From NCBI GenBank assembly GCA_029851415.1, contig CM056741.1:70608282-70672281 (forward strand): a DNA stretch of 64,000 bases. Reading direction: 5' to 3'. The stretch comes from Eretmocerus hayati (Eukaryota > Arthropoda > Insecta > Hymenoptera > Aphelinidae). This document shows, piece by piece, positions 10,098 through 20,330 of the stretch (positions are counted from its first letter, which is position 1; each line of letters starts with the position of its first letter). The position numbers and the translations under genes are program-made. Below the pieces are notes generated by a model. That model saw nothing but the letters and a program-made list of their open reading frames with translations. It searched no databases and was not told the DNA's origin.

Positions 10098-10668
10098 TGT
10101 TACGTGGGTGTCGGCGACAAAGAATGACTCGGATATATATGTAGATATATATATTGAAATGGAGTGAACTATGAATACAAATATGCTGTGTATTTGATGT
10201 AAAGAGTGGATGAGCGGTCTGACGCGGCGCGCGCGAGTCGAGGATTATATATCCTCGGCTCGATGCGCGTCGTGTACAGACACAAAGTGCAAAGTTCGGC
10301 AAAACGTGATCGCGCGATGCATTCCTCCAGGTGTGCATCGGCGATCGGTTTTGCAGAACCGACGACGGGGTGATTGCTTAATGAGAGCAATCACCTATGT
10401 CGTCACAGGTTGAATTGAATACACAGGAATTATGCACACACTTGACGCGGTACACTGATGAATTCTAATATTGATTAAGAAACAATGTAAGGATCGCGGC
10501 CCTCTGCAAGACCGCGGTGTAACGTGACGTGAATTCAGCGTAAACGAGTCGGGGCGCACAGACGCGGTCAATGGCGTGACGCGCGTAGTAGCCTGTCAAA
10601 GATTTCGGTGAAAAGTGAGCTCTGAATGACGTGCCGAGCCAGTGCGCGGCCCGTCTTATATACCTACT
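10098..10668 (-). repeat. 5' LTR of the retroelement (right limit uncertain)
   Basis: On the minus strand the segment ends in GTAACA next to the leader and contains a TATA box with a correctly spaced Inr about 120 nt before that end, the expected U3-R-U5 order. A second TATA-like TATATAAG lies at about 10656-10663. Without the partner LTR, which is outside the window, the outer end cannot be fixed. It is drawn to the start of the palindrome, but the LTR may extend through it to about 11208-11223. Confidence 0.45.
10215..10250 (-). promoter_or_regulatory. LTR core promoter: TATA box plus TCAGACC initiator
   Basis: The minus strand carries TATATAA at 10244-10250 and TCAGACC with its A at 10219, about 31 nt downstream. 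This is the spacing of an RNA polymerase II TATA-Inr pair and would start the genomic RNA about 120 nt before the LTR end. Confidence 0.6.
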
Positions 10669-10949
10669 GGGGGTCGATTTTAAACTCTGGCCGTGGCCGC
10701 TAGACCACTCACACTGGTCGCGTGACCAGCGCGGACACGCTTATATGCGTGGGTCTGCGCGGAAAGAAATGTCCGTGGTCCGCGATTCCGCGTTTCGTAC
10801 AGCAAGAACAGAAACGCGGAAACGCGGACCGCGGACGTTTCTTTCCGCGCAGATCCACGATGGATCCACGCATATAAGCGTGTCCGCGCTGGTCACGCGA
10901 CCAGTGTGAGTGGTCTAGCGGCCACGGCCAGAGTTTAAAATCGACCCCC
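10669..10949. repeat. 281-bp near-perfect palindrome (foldback/MITE-like or LTR U3 structure)
   Basis: The sequence from GGGGGTCGATTTTAAA at the left to its complement at the right forms two arms of about 130 bp around a loop of about 14 nt (centre near 10806). The right arm has an extra 11-12 bp short duplication (ATCCACGATGG). No clear target-site duplication flanks it, so it could be a palindromic MITE or an integral U3 hairpin of the LTR. Confidence 0.75.
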
Positions 10950-10963
10950 TGGAATGGTCATTG

Positions 10964-11206
10964 CATCCGCGGAATCCGCGGATTCCCCGGATGCCACCCG
11001 AGGGCATCCGCTAAAAAGCTAGATGCCACCCGTGGGCATCCGGCGAATTGCCGAATTTCGCGGCATCCGCCGATTTCCTGGATTCCCCGATGGTCATCCG
11101 CAGAATCCGTGGATTCCGCGGATGCCGCAAGGGCATCCGGTAATCAGGCGGATGGCCACCGGATGACTCACCCGTGGGCATCCACCGAAAACGCGGATAC
11201 CGCAAA
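10964..11206. repeat. GC-rich cluster of GGATGCC/GGCATCC mini-palindromes
   Basis: About 240 bp are built from repeated GGATGCC, GGGCATCC, CCGCGGAT and GGATTCC blocks in alternating orientation, giving many overlapping short hairpins. It directly follows the large palindrome and ends abruptly at about 11206. There is no coding signal. Confidence 0.7.
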
Positions 11207-12880
11207 CAACTTATGCGTAAACAAGCTTGGGTAGGAATGAAGTCTATTTGATTATGTATCAAATTGATATGTGGGCGGATCATGGCATGAGCTGCGCACG
11301 TCAAAGTGTCATTTTCGAAGATGGAATCGGAATCCCAAAGCTCTTGAGCAAATCGCAATGAAGCACAATGACTGAAACTAACTTTACTTCTTCCTTCCCT
11401 GCCCTCAGACCCTATCAAAAATAAGTGATATTTGCCATCGGGTAATAAGAGCGGCCAACGTTTACATAAGCTCCTCGACTCATCCAATATGTGCGTCAAT
11501 CCAGACGTCTTTATTGATCCATCCTAGGTATTTGCTCGGAACATTATATTTGTCATCGATTTGTTCCAACTTGCTGATCACGAAAATTTCGCAGCTCAAA
11601 GATTTTATTGATCCAAGATGAATCAGAACTTTTCACCGTCACGCTTCAATGTCAGACGTGTATTATTGTAAACCTTATAAATAACCATACCAACTAACAT
11701 TTATTCAAGTCCGTCTGGAAATCTCCAAACTATTTGTAGGTTAAAACTTATGCCTTTCCCAAAAAAACGTTCAACTTTCCAGTATCATCCGCTCATGCAT
11801 TTTTGCTCCAGTATATCTGAGAGCGATTAAAAATTCGGGTCACGGTGCTCGATTACACACAGAATATTTCACGTGATTCAAAATGTACATTTACGATTTG
11901 TGATATAAAATATTTTGTTAATCGAGCAATACGGATTCCCAAATAGAATGAATAACATCAGATCTCTGTATGCTTGATTGACATTGTCGAATTTTTCGAC
12001 ATTCTGATACTTTATTTCCCACATTCTCTGATAACAAACGACATCGGAACCATCTTACCGTCTTTGCATTAAAGACATTGAAAATATCAGTGTCAATCGT
12101 GAAATTTCTTCCGTTCAAGTCTGAACGAGCCTTGTGCGCATCTAACCACCCCACCTGAAAGGACGTCCATGAATAAAGTTAGGGTTTTAGGGGAAGGGTG
12201 CCACTCAAATACTGGATCATTCGTTCTCCATTCAATACTTGGAATGATATGAGGAATCGTACAAACACCTATAATGGGCGTGAAGACTGTGCATGTATAA
12301 ACATACGCAATCTTCTTCAAAATAGTGGCGAATAAGAAATAGGGTTCGCTCACTACACGACAAGAGATCAATAGTTGATCAATTTGATATCATGTCAATC
12401 ATTGACTGTATTGAAAAGTCAACGAACACTCCGATGACTCGATGATTATGAATCATTTCACTCTGTGTTCATTTGACTATGCTCATAGAGATTTATCGTG
12501 TTCACCAGTAATTCAATATGTATATAATCTTATTTACGAGTATTATTCTGCAACATTTGCATAGATGATACTTGTGCTTGTATTTGACGCATTTTACAAG
12601 TTTCGAAAAAACTTTTCATAAAATTTCATGCTCAGAATTTGAACTCGGGGGACATTTTTTCATCTCGCGTGAGATGGGAGGGGGGGGGGGGGAAGGAGTC
12701 ACTCAAATATTACGAGCCCATGCCCATAATAGGGGAGTGAGAGAGGTCAAGCAATCGTAAAATTTTCCTCACGTAATCCATAGACCGTCCCCTAAGTATT
12801 AGTTCATCATTTCATAACATATCTTGGTATTGATTTTGAGGCGTTGTTTAACGTGTCGATCTCATTGTTCTGATCAACAG
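11207..12880. other. Upstream region or first intron of the Connectin gene, no gene seen
   Basis: AT-rich sequence with no supported coding region or RNA gene. A run of 13 G lies at 12680-12692. The acceptor at 12879-12880 implies that the Connectin transcript starts further upstream, in an untranslated exon that I cannot place. It could be here or beyond the retroelement. Confidence 0.5.
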
Positions 12881-13480
12881 GTCAAATAATTGGGTGCCCT
12901 CGCCAGCTGGCACAATGAAGCTGCCCAAGCCGAGAGTGTTGCTGCTGGGCCTCGTGCTCGCGAGTGCTGTGTTACTGTCCCTAACCGAAGCTTCGCCTTC
13001 GATCAAGGGTCGTAGTCGAAAGAAGGGCTCGAAGCAATACCAGGGTCAGCACGACATAAACGTGTGCGATATCGAGCAGTCGGACGCGCCGCTCTACTGC
13101 CACTGCAACGACAACAACATCGCGAAGACCGAGGAGGCCAACTGCCTCGTGTTCAAAAAGCTCGAGCTCGGCGATCCCATTTGGGCCCACTTCAACTCGC
13201 AGATATACATAAAGAGGCTCACGTTTACCGTGAAGAGCGACGGTAGCATAACGTACGTGCCAAGCGCTGTGCTGAGGCAGCTCAAGACCCTAAACGTCGT
13301 GAGCTTCCAGCACGCCTCGTTCAACAGGATTCCCAGGCAAACGTTCGCCAGCCTGCCCACGCTGTCGACCATCAATCTCAGCAAGAATGGCATCACCGGC
13401 CTCGAGTGGCACACCTTCGAGGTGCTCACCAACCTCACCGAACTCAACCTCGACGACAACCAGATACCCGATCTCAACAG
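12881..13480 (+). CDS. Con: Connectin homologue, coding exon 1 (signal peptide, N-cap, LRRs)
   Basis: The exon runs from an acceptor (CAACAG, ending 12880) to a donor (AACAG|GTATGA at 13480/13481). Translation starts at ATG 12915, chosen because a classic signal peptide follows at once (basic start, L-rich core to about residue 24, then S-x-A-type polar residues). Upstream bases are 5' UTR. The mature protein begins with a basic stretch, then a Cys-rich LRR N-cap (C51, C62, C64, C77), then the first LRRs ending at N-L-D-D-N-Q. Connectin is a GPI-anchored homophilic adhesion protein on subsets of muscles, motoneurons and glia in Drosophila. The family call is from recognition of the cap motif and overall plan, not from an alignment. 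The exon ends in phase 2 within codon 189. Confidence 0.85.
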
Positions 13481-14259
13481 GTATGACATTCGCATCTCAC
13501 TCTGGTCAATATGTACGAAATATCTTGGGGTTCAAGGTACAAGGTACGAAAATTGTTCAATTCTTCTGATTTTTTCCAATGTCTTCACCGTATAGAGATA
13601 GAAATCGGCAAGAGTTCGTAATGCGCAGTAACTGTGAGTGTACTCCCGAAGTATCACACCTTCCGGTCTTTAAAAAGTTGATTGCAATCTCAATCCATCA
13701 AAAGCGTCAAGCAATAGATCTTGTATTCGCCAGTCGATTCGTCTCTGGATTTTTACGATATTCGAATGTCATTTTTTTTTAGTTCTACAGAAAGAGCTTT
13801 GTCAGGATGAACCCTGTCAAAAATGGCTGATGATGATAGTGAACTGGCTCACCTGATTGAATCTTTTGCAAAATATTAGACTCGAATGGTGTCTAGAGTT
13901 ATTTTCAATACCTTTTCAAGAGCCCCTCAATTTTGTCAGAATATTTCATGACAATCTTCAAGATCGGAGCTTGCTCGAGTCGGAAGTTATCAAAAACCTT
14001 GTCCGTTTCGATTGCCACAGACCCAAAGCCCTGACGAGGAAAAAATGACAACACGAATGATGGAAGATTCCAAAATTGGAGAGAGTTGATGTTTATTCTA
14101 AAATTGATCGTAGAGCCTGATGAAAGAGTCGGGTCTGAGCAATGAGAACAATTTAATTCAACTTTGCCGTCACTTGCTGAGAATAAATCATACTCGATGA
14201 AGAATTCCATACATACTTTTAGCGAAAGACTCTCAAAAGATCAACATCTTTAATCACAG
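13481..14259 (+). other. Intron 1 of the Connectin homologue
   Basis: A 779-bp intron with a GTATGA donor and an ATCACAG acceptor. It is AT-rich, and I see no other feature in it. Confidence 0.85.
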
Positions 14260-14753
14260 GGACATATTTTACGAGTTGCCACGGCTCCAACGGCTGTACC
14301 TGAACCACAACAACATCACACTGTTGCGAGAGAACGCGTTTGAGCACCTGCCAGCCCTGATCGAGCTCGAGCTGAGCAACAACAGGATCTCCAAGTTCAC
14401 GGCGCAGAGCTTCCAAAGGCTCGACCATCTGCAGCGACTGGACCTGCACAACAATCTGATCGGCAAGCTGGAGTCAAACTGCTTCGCCACGCTACCCGAG
14501 CTTCAAGAGCTCGATCTCGACGCCAATTCGATCGAGCACATATCGAATCACGCGCTCGACGGTCTACGACAGCTCACCAAGCTCAGGCTCGCCGACAACA
14601 AGCTCGTTACCCTCGAGCCCGACTCGCTGGTCGGCGCGCCCTCCATCAACCTGCTCAACCTCGGCAACAATCAGCTGCGCACGCTCACCTTCGACAACAT
14701 CAAGCCCATCATCATGAACTTCTACAACAATTCCAGTATCTTCTACCTCAATG
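14260..14753 (+). CDS. Con: Connectin homologue, coding exon 2 (central LRRs)
   Basis: Residues 189-353 continue the LRR array with at least six clear repeats of the x-L-x-x-L-x-L-x-x-N-x-I/L type (for example L-Y-L-N-H-N-N-I, L-D-L-H-N-N-L-I, L-N-L-G-N-N-Q-L). They form the curved ectodomain that would carry homophilic binding. Several N-x-S/T sites are present (N-N-I-T, N-N-S-S). Phase matches exon 1 (AG + G restores Arg189), and the exon ends in phase 1 at AATG|GTGAG. GC content and the C/G-ending codons stand out sharply from the AT-rich introns, which supports a real exon. The next exon supplies the cap that normally follows this last repeat directly. Confidence 0.92.
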
Positions 14754-16259
14754 GTGAGTTTATCATAAACAGCGCACATTATTCTCCCTTTTCTTGCATT
14801 TCATGGAATTTTAAGCTCATCAGAAAGTCTTGGCGGTCCGGAGTCGTCGTGTGTTGAAATGAGCTGAAACAGTGCATGAGCGACGCGTGGGTGAAACAAT
14901 CTCCAAAGTATACCTGCTTTGTAGAGAAGGACTCGAATTCACACGGGCGTCAATGAAGTAAAATACGTTCGAATTTGTAGGTCACTGATTTCTAAAGAGT
15001 CTTACATTGGTGCAAAAAGCATTGAAATTCAATTGGTTACGGGTCGAGCTAGGTTCTCGTTGGAGGAATGTTGAGCACTATATAGCAGTAACTCGGAGCA
15101 CGCCATTTTCTGACAAAATAACAGGAACTTCGAGGATTCAGAGCGAAAGCTGAATCCCTTTACGAATTCAAATTTGAGCTGGCAAAAAATACCACAAAAT
15201 GTCATTGTCATGCTCGAGCAAAGCAACCAGCTGCAAGTTTCACACAAAAGTGCAACGAAAATAACTCAGTTGAAAGCGGGATTGTAGGAAACTCACAGTA
15301 GGATACTTTTTGAATGCAGCAAGTATCATAAAACAAGGTGAATTTTAAACTTTAGTTGTGCGAAAAGCTGTAGCTGAAACCAGACCTGCACATTTATAGC
15401 GGTTTCCAGCACATCAAAGTACAGCTCCGAGCAATCGACACACAGACCTCTGGAAGCTCCCAGTGCGGGGACGTGAAAAGAATTCATAGTCTACTCGAAA
15501 AACTCACGAGTGAATAAAACTTTATGAGAGTATAGAGTCTATCGGGATTTTTTTTTATTCAAATGGAGTACTAGACTCCGAAAGTCAGCAATCTCCATGC
15601 TCGAATGTAGAATGCAGTAATTGAAAACTCAACGGAAAATGGAACGTGACAGAGTAGTTGATTGGCCAGTACAGGACAATGATTTTTGCGCTGTCTCTGG
15701 TTAAGTTGTCTGGCATCAAACTTCTAGTGGATGATTATGATAATCTAAGCCAAAACACAAAGCCACAACCATCATTTGGAATGTCTGTTTTGATTCTCGA
15801 CTGCGTTTCGCATGGAAGATCTAGAGGAGTATCAATCCGATTGCTATCCGACGGTCGATCTCAGGAGATATCGTGGAGTTAATTTCTCCATGCTGGAGTC
15901 CACTAATCGAAATTGCGGTGGACGTCAAGAATAATTGTATTATCCTTCAAATCCCATCTGAATTGCCTAATTCCACAGGTTTGTGCCAATGATAATTTGC
16001 TTATTTGATGTACATTACGATGATTGAATAACAACGTGAAAGAGATTTAATCAGACGACGAGACCACTAATTCAGTTCCGATGAGTGATTGTTTCGCCGG
16101 GGTGGGTGAGCTGCGCGAGACACGGTGGGAATGGATTTACTGGAATTAGGATAATTCAAATTGGCCAAGGCTGCCAGTTACACAGCTCGTACTACTAGAT
16201 GACAGTAGGAGGGGGGGGGGATATACTCGCAAAGACATTTGGACTCTTTTTGCACGCTA

Positions 16260-16960
16260 CCGGGGTGCGAGGCCGGGATCTCATCCCTATGGACTGCGCT
16301 TTGCAGCAGTTCTTCGCTCGCTACATCACCCGCGATGGAATTTTACAGGCACCACGGCTGTAGCATATTCGAGAAAGATATATAAGCGAAGAGAGAGAAA
16401 GAGAGTGAGGCAATGTGCTCAACCACGGTAGATAGAGTCCGATACGCGCTCATCAATATGTGTCTTGTTAAGCCGGTCTAATCCACGGTCTAACTTTGAG
16501 AGGGCGCGCGAGGAGGCAATCCGCAGGTTGCTGCACGGCGAATCCGACCAAACCCTCGAGCCGTACTCCATATACATACACACATTGGAAGGTATATGTA
16601 TATTGTACGAGTTGGCGCGTGGTTTAGCTTTCTCGTCGCGGTATAACGACGCGAGCGAGCGCACGGCTGCAGCTGGCGCCTCGTGAAATTACATCAATCG
16701 GTCGGCTGACTCCGGCTCACCGCTGCCACACCGCCGCGCGACGCCGCAAGTCATTAACGCCTTCTGTGAAAGTTTGCTCGCCACTTCCGAATACAACGAG
16801 TTTACGCTTCTTTCTTGGCTGAGTATTCGCCATGCTAATTTTAACGAGCGAACGCGGACCTAATTCCAAAGTGCGACGTGTGACCGCTGCACGCTCGACG
16901 TGCGATTGGATCGGGTCAGTAGTGCAAGGTGAGTTTGGTCAGGCGGGGCTGCCACGCCAC
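16260..16960. other. GC-rich island in intron 2
   Basis: A non-repetitive, CpG-containing stretch with a TATATAAG followed by a GAGA-rich tract at 16375-16412. It looks like a regulatory island or cryptic promoter. No reading frame or splice signals support an exon. Confidence 0.35.
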
Positions 16961-17234
16961 CGCAGCCTTTTGTTCTTCTCCGCGGGACCTGCGACCGATC
17001 TAGTTGCCTGATTCCAGTAATGGGAATTCGTGAGAGCAATTGAACGTTGAAGATGAGTGTCAGAAAAATATTTTTGTTGATAGTAAGGGTGCAGTCCCGA
17101 TGCAGTTGCGTTGTCGGGTTGACGTTCTTTCACAAATTTGATCTTTGTTGCATTATTTCTCCGAAAACCAATGTGAAATCCTGATTCTTCTCCAAAAATA
17201 AGCTTTGAATTTCATGCTACTCGCGCTAGTTCCT

Positions 17235-17280
17235 CACAGTATCTCGACTTTTCTCTTGAAGAATGTTAAGAGATACTGTG
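17235..17280. repeat. Short hairpin with 11-bp perfect stem
   Basis: CACAGTATCTC at 17235-17245 pairs with GAGATACTGTG at 17270-17280 around a 24-nt loop. The stem is too short for a typical miRNA precursor, and its function is unknown. Confidence 0.4.
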
Positions 17281-18197
17281 TTGGCCCTGCCTGTGGAACG
17301 TTTTAAATCTAGGGGTTGATGGATATAATCCAACTGAATGAGAAGTACAAAATATGTGTATCAACAACCTGTTTATAGGTTTTTTCTCTGATCTTGTTGA
17401 GAAACAGTGGTTATTTCTATGCGGATGGATGATACAATTCCAACCAAGGCCGTCGCTAACTCGAGAGTTGTGTGTAGAAAAATTTCATACAAGCCAGCCG
17501 AATGCCTACCTAAATGCCAATTTGGAGAAAACTATGCCAGGATTAGGGAATATTAGAGTTGGCAGAGCAAACGAAGAAGAACGAAGAGGAGGGCGACTTT
17601 GCGCAGCTCAATTCATAGCAGTTCAGAAGAACAATCAAGGAAACAGATCAAAAGACGAGTCAACAGTTGGGTCGGCAAGTATACTATTGAGATTGAGAGA
17701 GGGATTGTCTCGAGCTCATAGGCAACGACGACGACGAGAGCGACGCGGCCCTTCAGCCATGCGAATTTTAATGAAACAGCGCGAGTCCTCCAGGACAAGT
17801 TGCATAGCTCGAAGGAATTATGCGGCTGCTTCGTTCGCGTACAAGCTCGCGCACGCTCACGTATACCACGCGATATTTCATTGTCATCGCGGTATTCGTC
17901 GATGTGCGTGAGAGCTCGTTGATCGTTCCTCAAGAGCTCTCTCTCTCTCTCTCTCTCTGTACCCATTTGCGCTGTCGCTCTTTCCCACTCGGAATAAGAC
18001 AAAGTGGGGAGGTTGCGACTGTGTTTGCTGAGTGGTTGTAAGTACATCGAGATATTCGGGAGAGCCGAGAAGACTCGAGGTACGGAAGATCTGCGATTTG
18101 AGCGGGATATCGGAGAGCTATTTGGAGTGCACCGCAGGAATAAGAACTCACCAACTCGCATACGCCCGAAATCTACGATAAATGCGCGACGACTCAA

Positions 18198-18822
18198 TAT
18201 TAGTAGCCGGGGTGGAGGAATATTGCCTTTTACATACGGGGTCACTGACTTTCGCCTCCACCCCGGCTTGCCCCCATGGGCATGGGGCAGGGATACGCCC
18301 TACCAGTGCGTCGCTTTGGGGGAGCGCCATCGCGAGACCACGTATCGCTCTGAAATGACCGCTCTTCCTCCCCGACTAACAAATTCCGGGCTCAGGCCCC
18401 ATCACAAGGCCGAGCCCGCCCCTCGGAAGGGGGTTTGGGGCTCTTCTAGGCTTCGTTGGAGCCCAGGGAGCCCCTTCGAGTTGCTGGATGAGTCATCAGG
18501 GCTTGCATTGTGCCCATCCACAGACGGTCTCAATACGGGTCCCTAACTCACCCATTCCCGGGCGCCGGATGGAGATGTGCGGTCTCCGCGCTCCGGCCGG
18601 GAGTTTGTGAGACTCCAGAGCCAAGACACCGAGGTGTCTCAACCCCCCTTGCGGGATTTCGGGGGGAGTCAAGGCAACACTGGTCTTAGAGCCCGGTCTC
18701 TTTCCACCGGATTTGGTCCGAAGCCCGGGTACGGTGTCCCACAACTGGGGTCAGAGGGTCGTCACAGTCCTGGACTTATTGTCCCCTTGCGGTTTATGGT
18801 AGCCGGGATGGGGGAATCTCTA
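18198..18822. mobile_element. GC-rich insertion bounded by imperfect direct repeats
   Basis: About 620 bp of markedly GC-rich sequence rich in short G/C palindromes, with sharp edges to AT-rich intron. Both ends carry a related motif: GTAGCCGGGGTGGAGGAAT at the left (from 18205) and GTAGCCGGGATGGGGGAAT at the right (from 18799). The texture resembles the untranslated part of a retroelement or a short non-autonomous element with direct terminal repeats. The family is not identified. Confidence 0.5.
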
Positions 18823-18989
18823 TCACTATTTGAGCATGAAATTGCAATTTTGTGATAACTATTTCGACACAGTAGTCGTCCTGGCAATTTTCATACGATT
18901 CAAGAAATATTCGAGCGTGGCTCGTGACAGAGTACTGTATCGTCATTGGGCTGGAATAAAAAATATTAGCGAGTACACGGTATAATCAT

Positions 18990-20330
18990 CGTAAGCGGTG
19001 CGGACGCAAATGATGTTGGAATCAACCTCAAAGAGCGACGACGCGACGGGCGCGAATGTTGTTCGCGACGGCGTCGTTGGACCGGACGAGCGCTTGCCAA
19101 ATCGAAAAACGCTTGCGGAAAGAGCATCGTCGCAGCGAGTCGCACTTGCCCCCCCGTCGTCGCATCCACGCATTTCCACTTGGATGCATTTTAACGAGTC
19201 GAGATGTCGTGCGTTCAGGTGTACATGAGATAACGACACTGCTTTCATGCGCAGCTGCACTCGAATACACCTCCGCGAGTTCCAAGAGCCCCGCCAACGA
19301 CATCGCGACGACCTTCTCCCCTCATACTGTATCGCTCCGATCCTCTTTCTCTCAGATCAAACTCGGATGCTGCGATTTTCCATCGTCGCGCTAACGATCT
19401 TAACGTGCCTGCACGACCACTGTACCGCACTGCAAAATCGACGGAGAGCGTCTCGAAACGGGGAAGAGCGGCTGTGCGATCTTTTCGTGCTTTGATCGCC
19501 CGGCGATGCTTCGCACAGACCCGCTCCGATATGAAAATGTGAGTCAGATTGGACACAACACAGAGGCGTTTGTTGGAAGATGCAAAAAAGCCATTTGCAT
19601 GATTTGTATGAATGTATGTTAGCGTGGGCTCGATCAAGGGAGCTGCAATTAGACAAGAAAATTCAAGGTAGCGCGTCCTTGTATGGAGCTCGACGTGGAA
19701 TCCGTAGAGTAGGTGACTAGTAGAGGTAAGAGATTCAGCGAGCGAGCTGTTCGGGGTAAAAGAAGAAGCAGCGGCGGGCGCGGAGTCGCGAAATCCCGCG
19801 GGGCGAGGTAGAAATTTATTTCCATTGACTCGGTGGAGCATTAATTAACGTCTGAAAGCATAGCAAATACGAGGGACACTCGAGATCCGCAGCGGAAATG
19901 CTGGAATCCAGAGGAGCGGAGCCTGTGCCCACCGCGAGAACAAGATGTACATACGAAACGAGAGCTGCGCACAGATACAGACCGAATCGGAGCGAGGCAG
20001 ACGAGCCCGCCATAGAAAGATACTATCGAGTGAATCCGTTCGTACTACGATTCCACTGCTCCGCTCTTATTTAAATGTTCGTCCCATGAGTTTTGAAGGA
20101 CTTTGAGTGGAGCAATAGCTGAGCTTGCTTGCTCGGTTTCGCCTATACTCTCTGACGCTCGCTCCTTTGATGAGCTTGTACTTTTCGATATATACTTACT
20201 CTGCTCGAGCATCCGCGCCGGGCTCGCGAGACTTGATCGCTTGGAAAGGGTAATTACCGTATACATACCGTTGCTTACAAAACTCTCGCAGCGAGCTTCT
20301 TTGACGCGTGAGATTTTATAATCAGCTCAA
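18990..20330. other. GC-rich island in intron 2
   Basis: CpG-rich, non-repetitive sequence. Long chance frames run on both strands, without splice context or recognisable protein. It is a candidate enhancer region. Confidence 0.3.

Larger units (their letters stand above)
1..10668 (-). mobile_element. Errantivirus-like Ty3/Gypsy endogenous retrovirus, 3' part beyond window
   Basis: The order on the minus strand is LTR, leader, gag, pol (protease, RT, RNase H, spacer with OTU, integrase), env. This is the plan of insect errantiviruses: Ty3/Gypsy elements that carry a baculovirus-F-like env. Gag is open for 741 codons, pol is open for over 1,900 codons apart from one TAA, and env is open to the window edge, so the copy is young. 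The 3' end of env and the 3' LTR lie left of position 1, so target-site duplications and LTR identity cannot be judged here. The right limit is uncertain. It may lie near 10668, where a palindrome starts, or near 11208 to 11223, where TGTT-type LTR starts occur on the minus strand that would pair with the AACA end at 10098. It lies upstream of the Connectin gene in opposite orientation. Confidence 0.9.

Noticed and set aside
12894..12914. Upstream GTG as start of the Connectin homologue
   Set aside because: The ATG at 12915 gives an immediate classical signal peptide; the seven extra codons do not.
17613..18245. 210-codon minus-strand frame
   Set aside because: No domain, mixed composition, spans a CT run and the edge of the GC-rich insertion. 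Likely chance in a GC-rich stretch.
19245..19841. 198-codon minus-strand frame
   Set aside because: Arg/Ser-rich chance frame in a CpG island; neighbouring frames are equally open.
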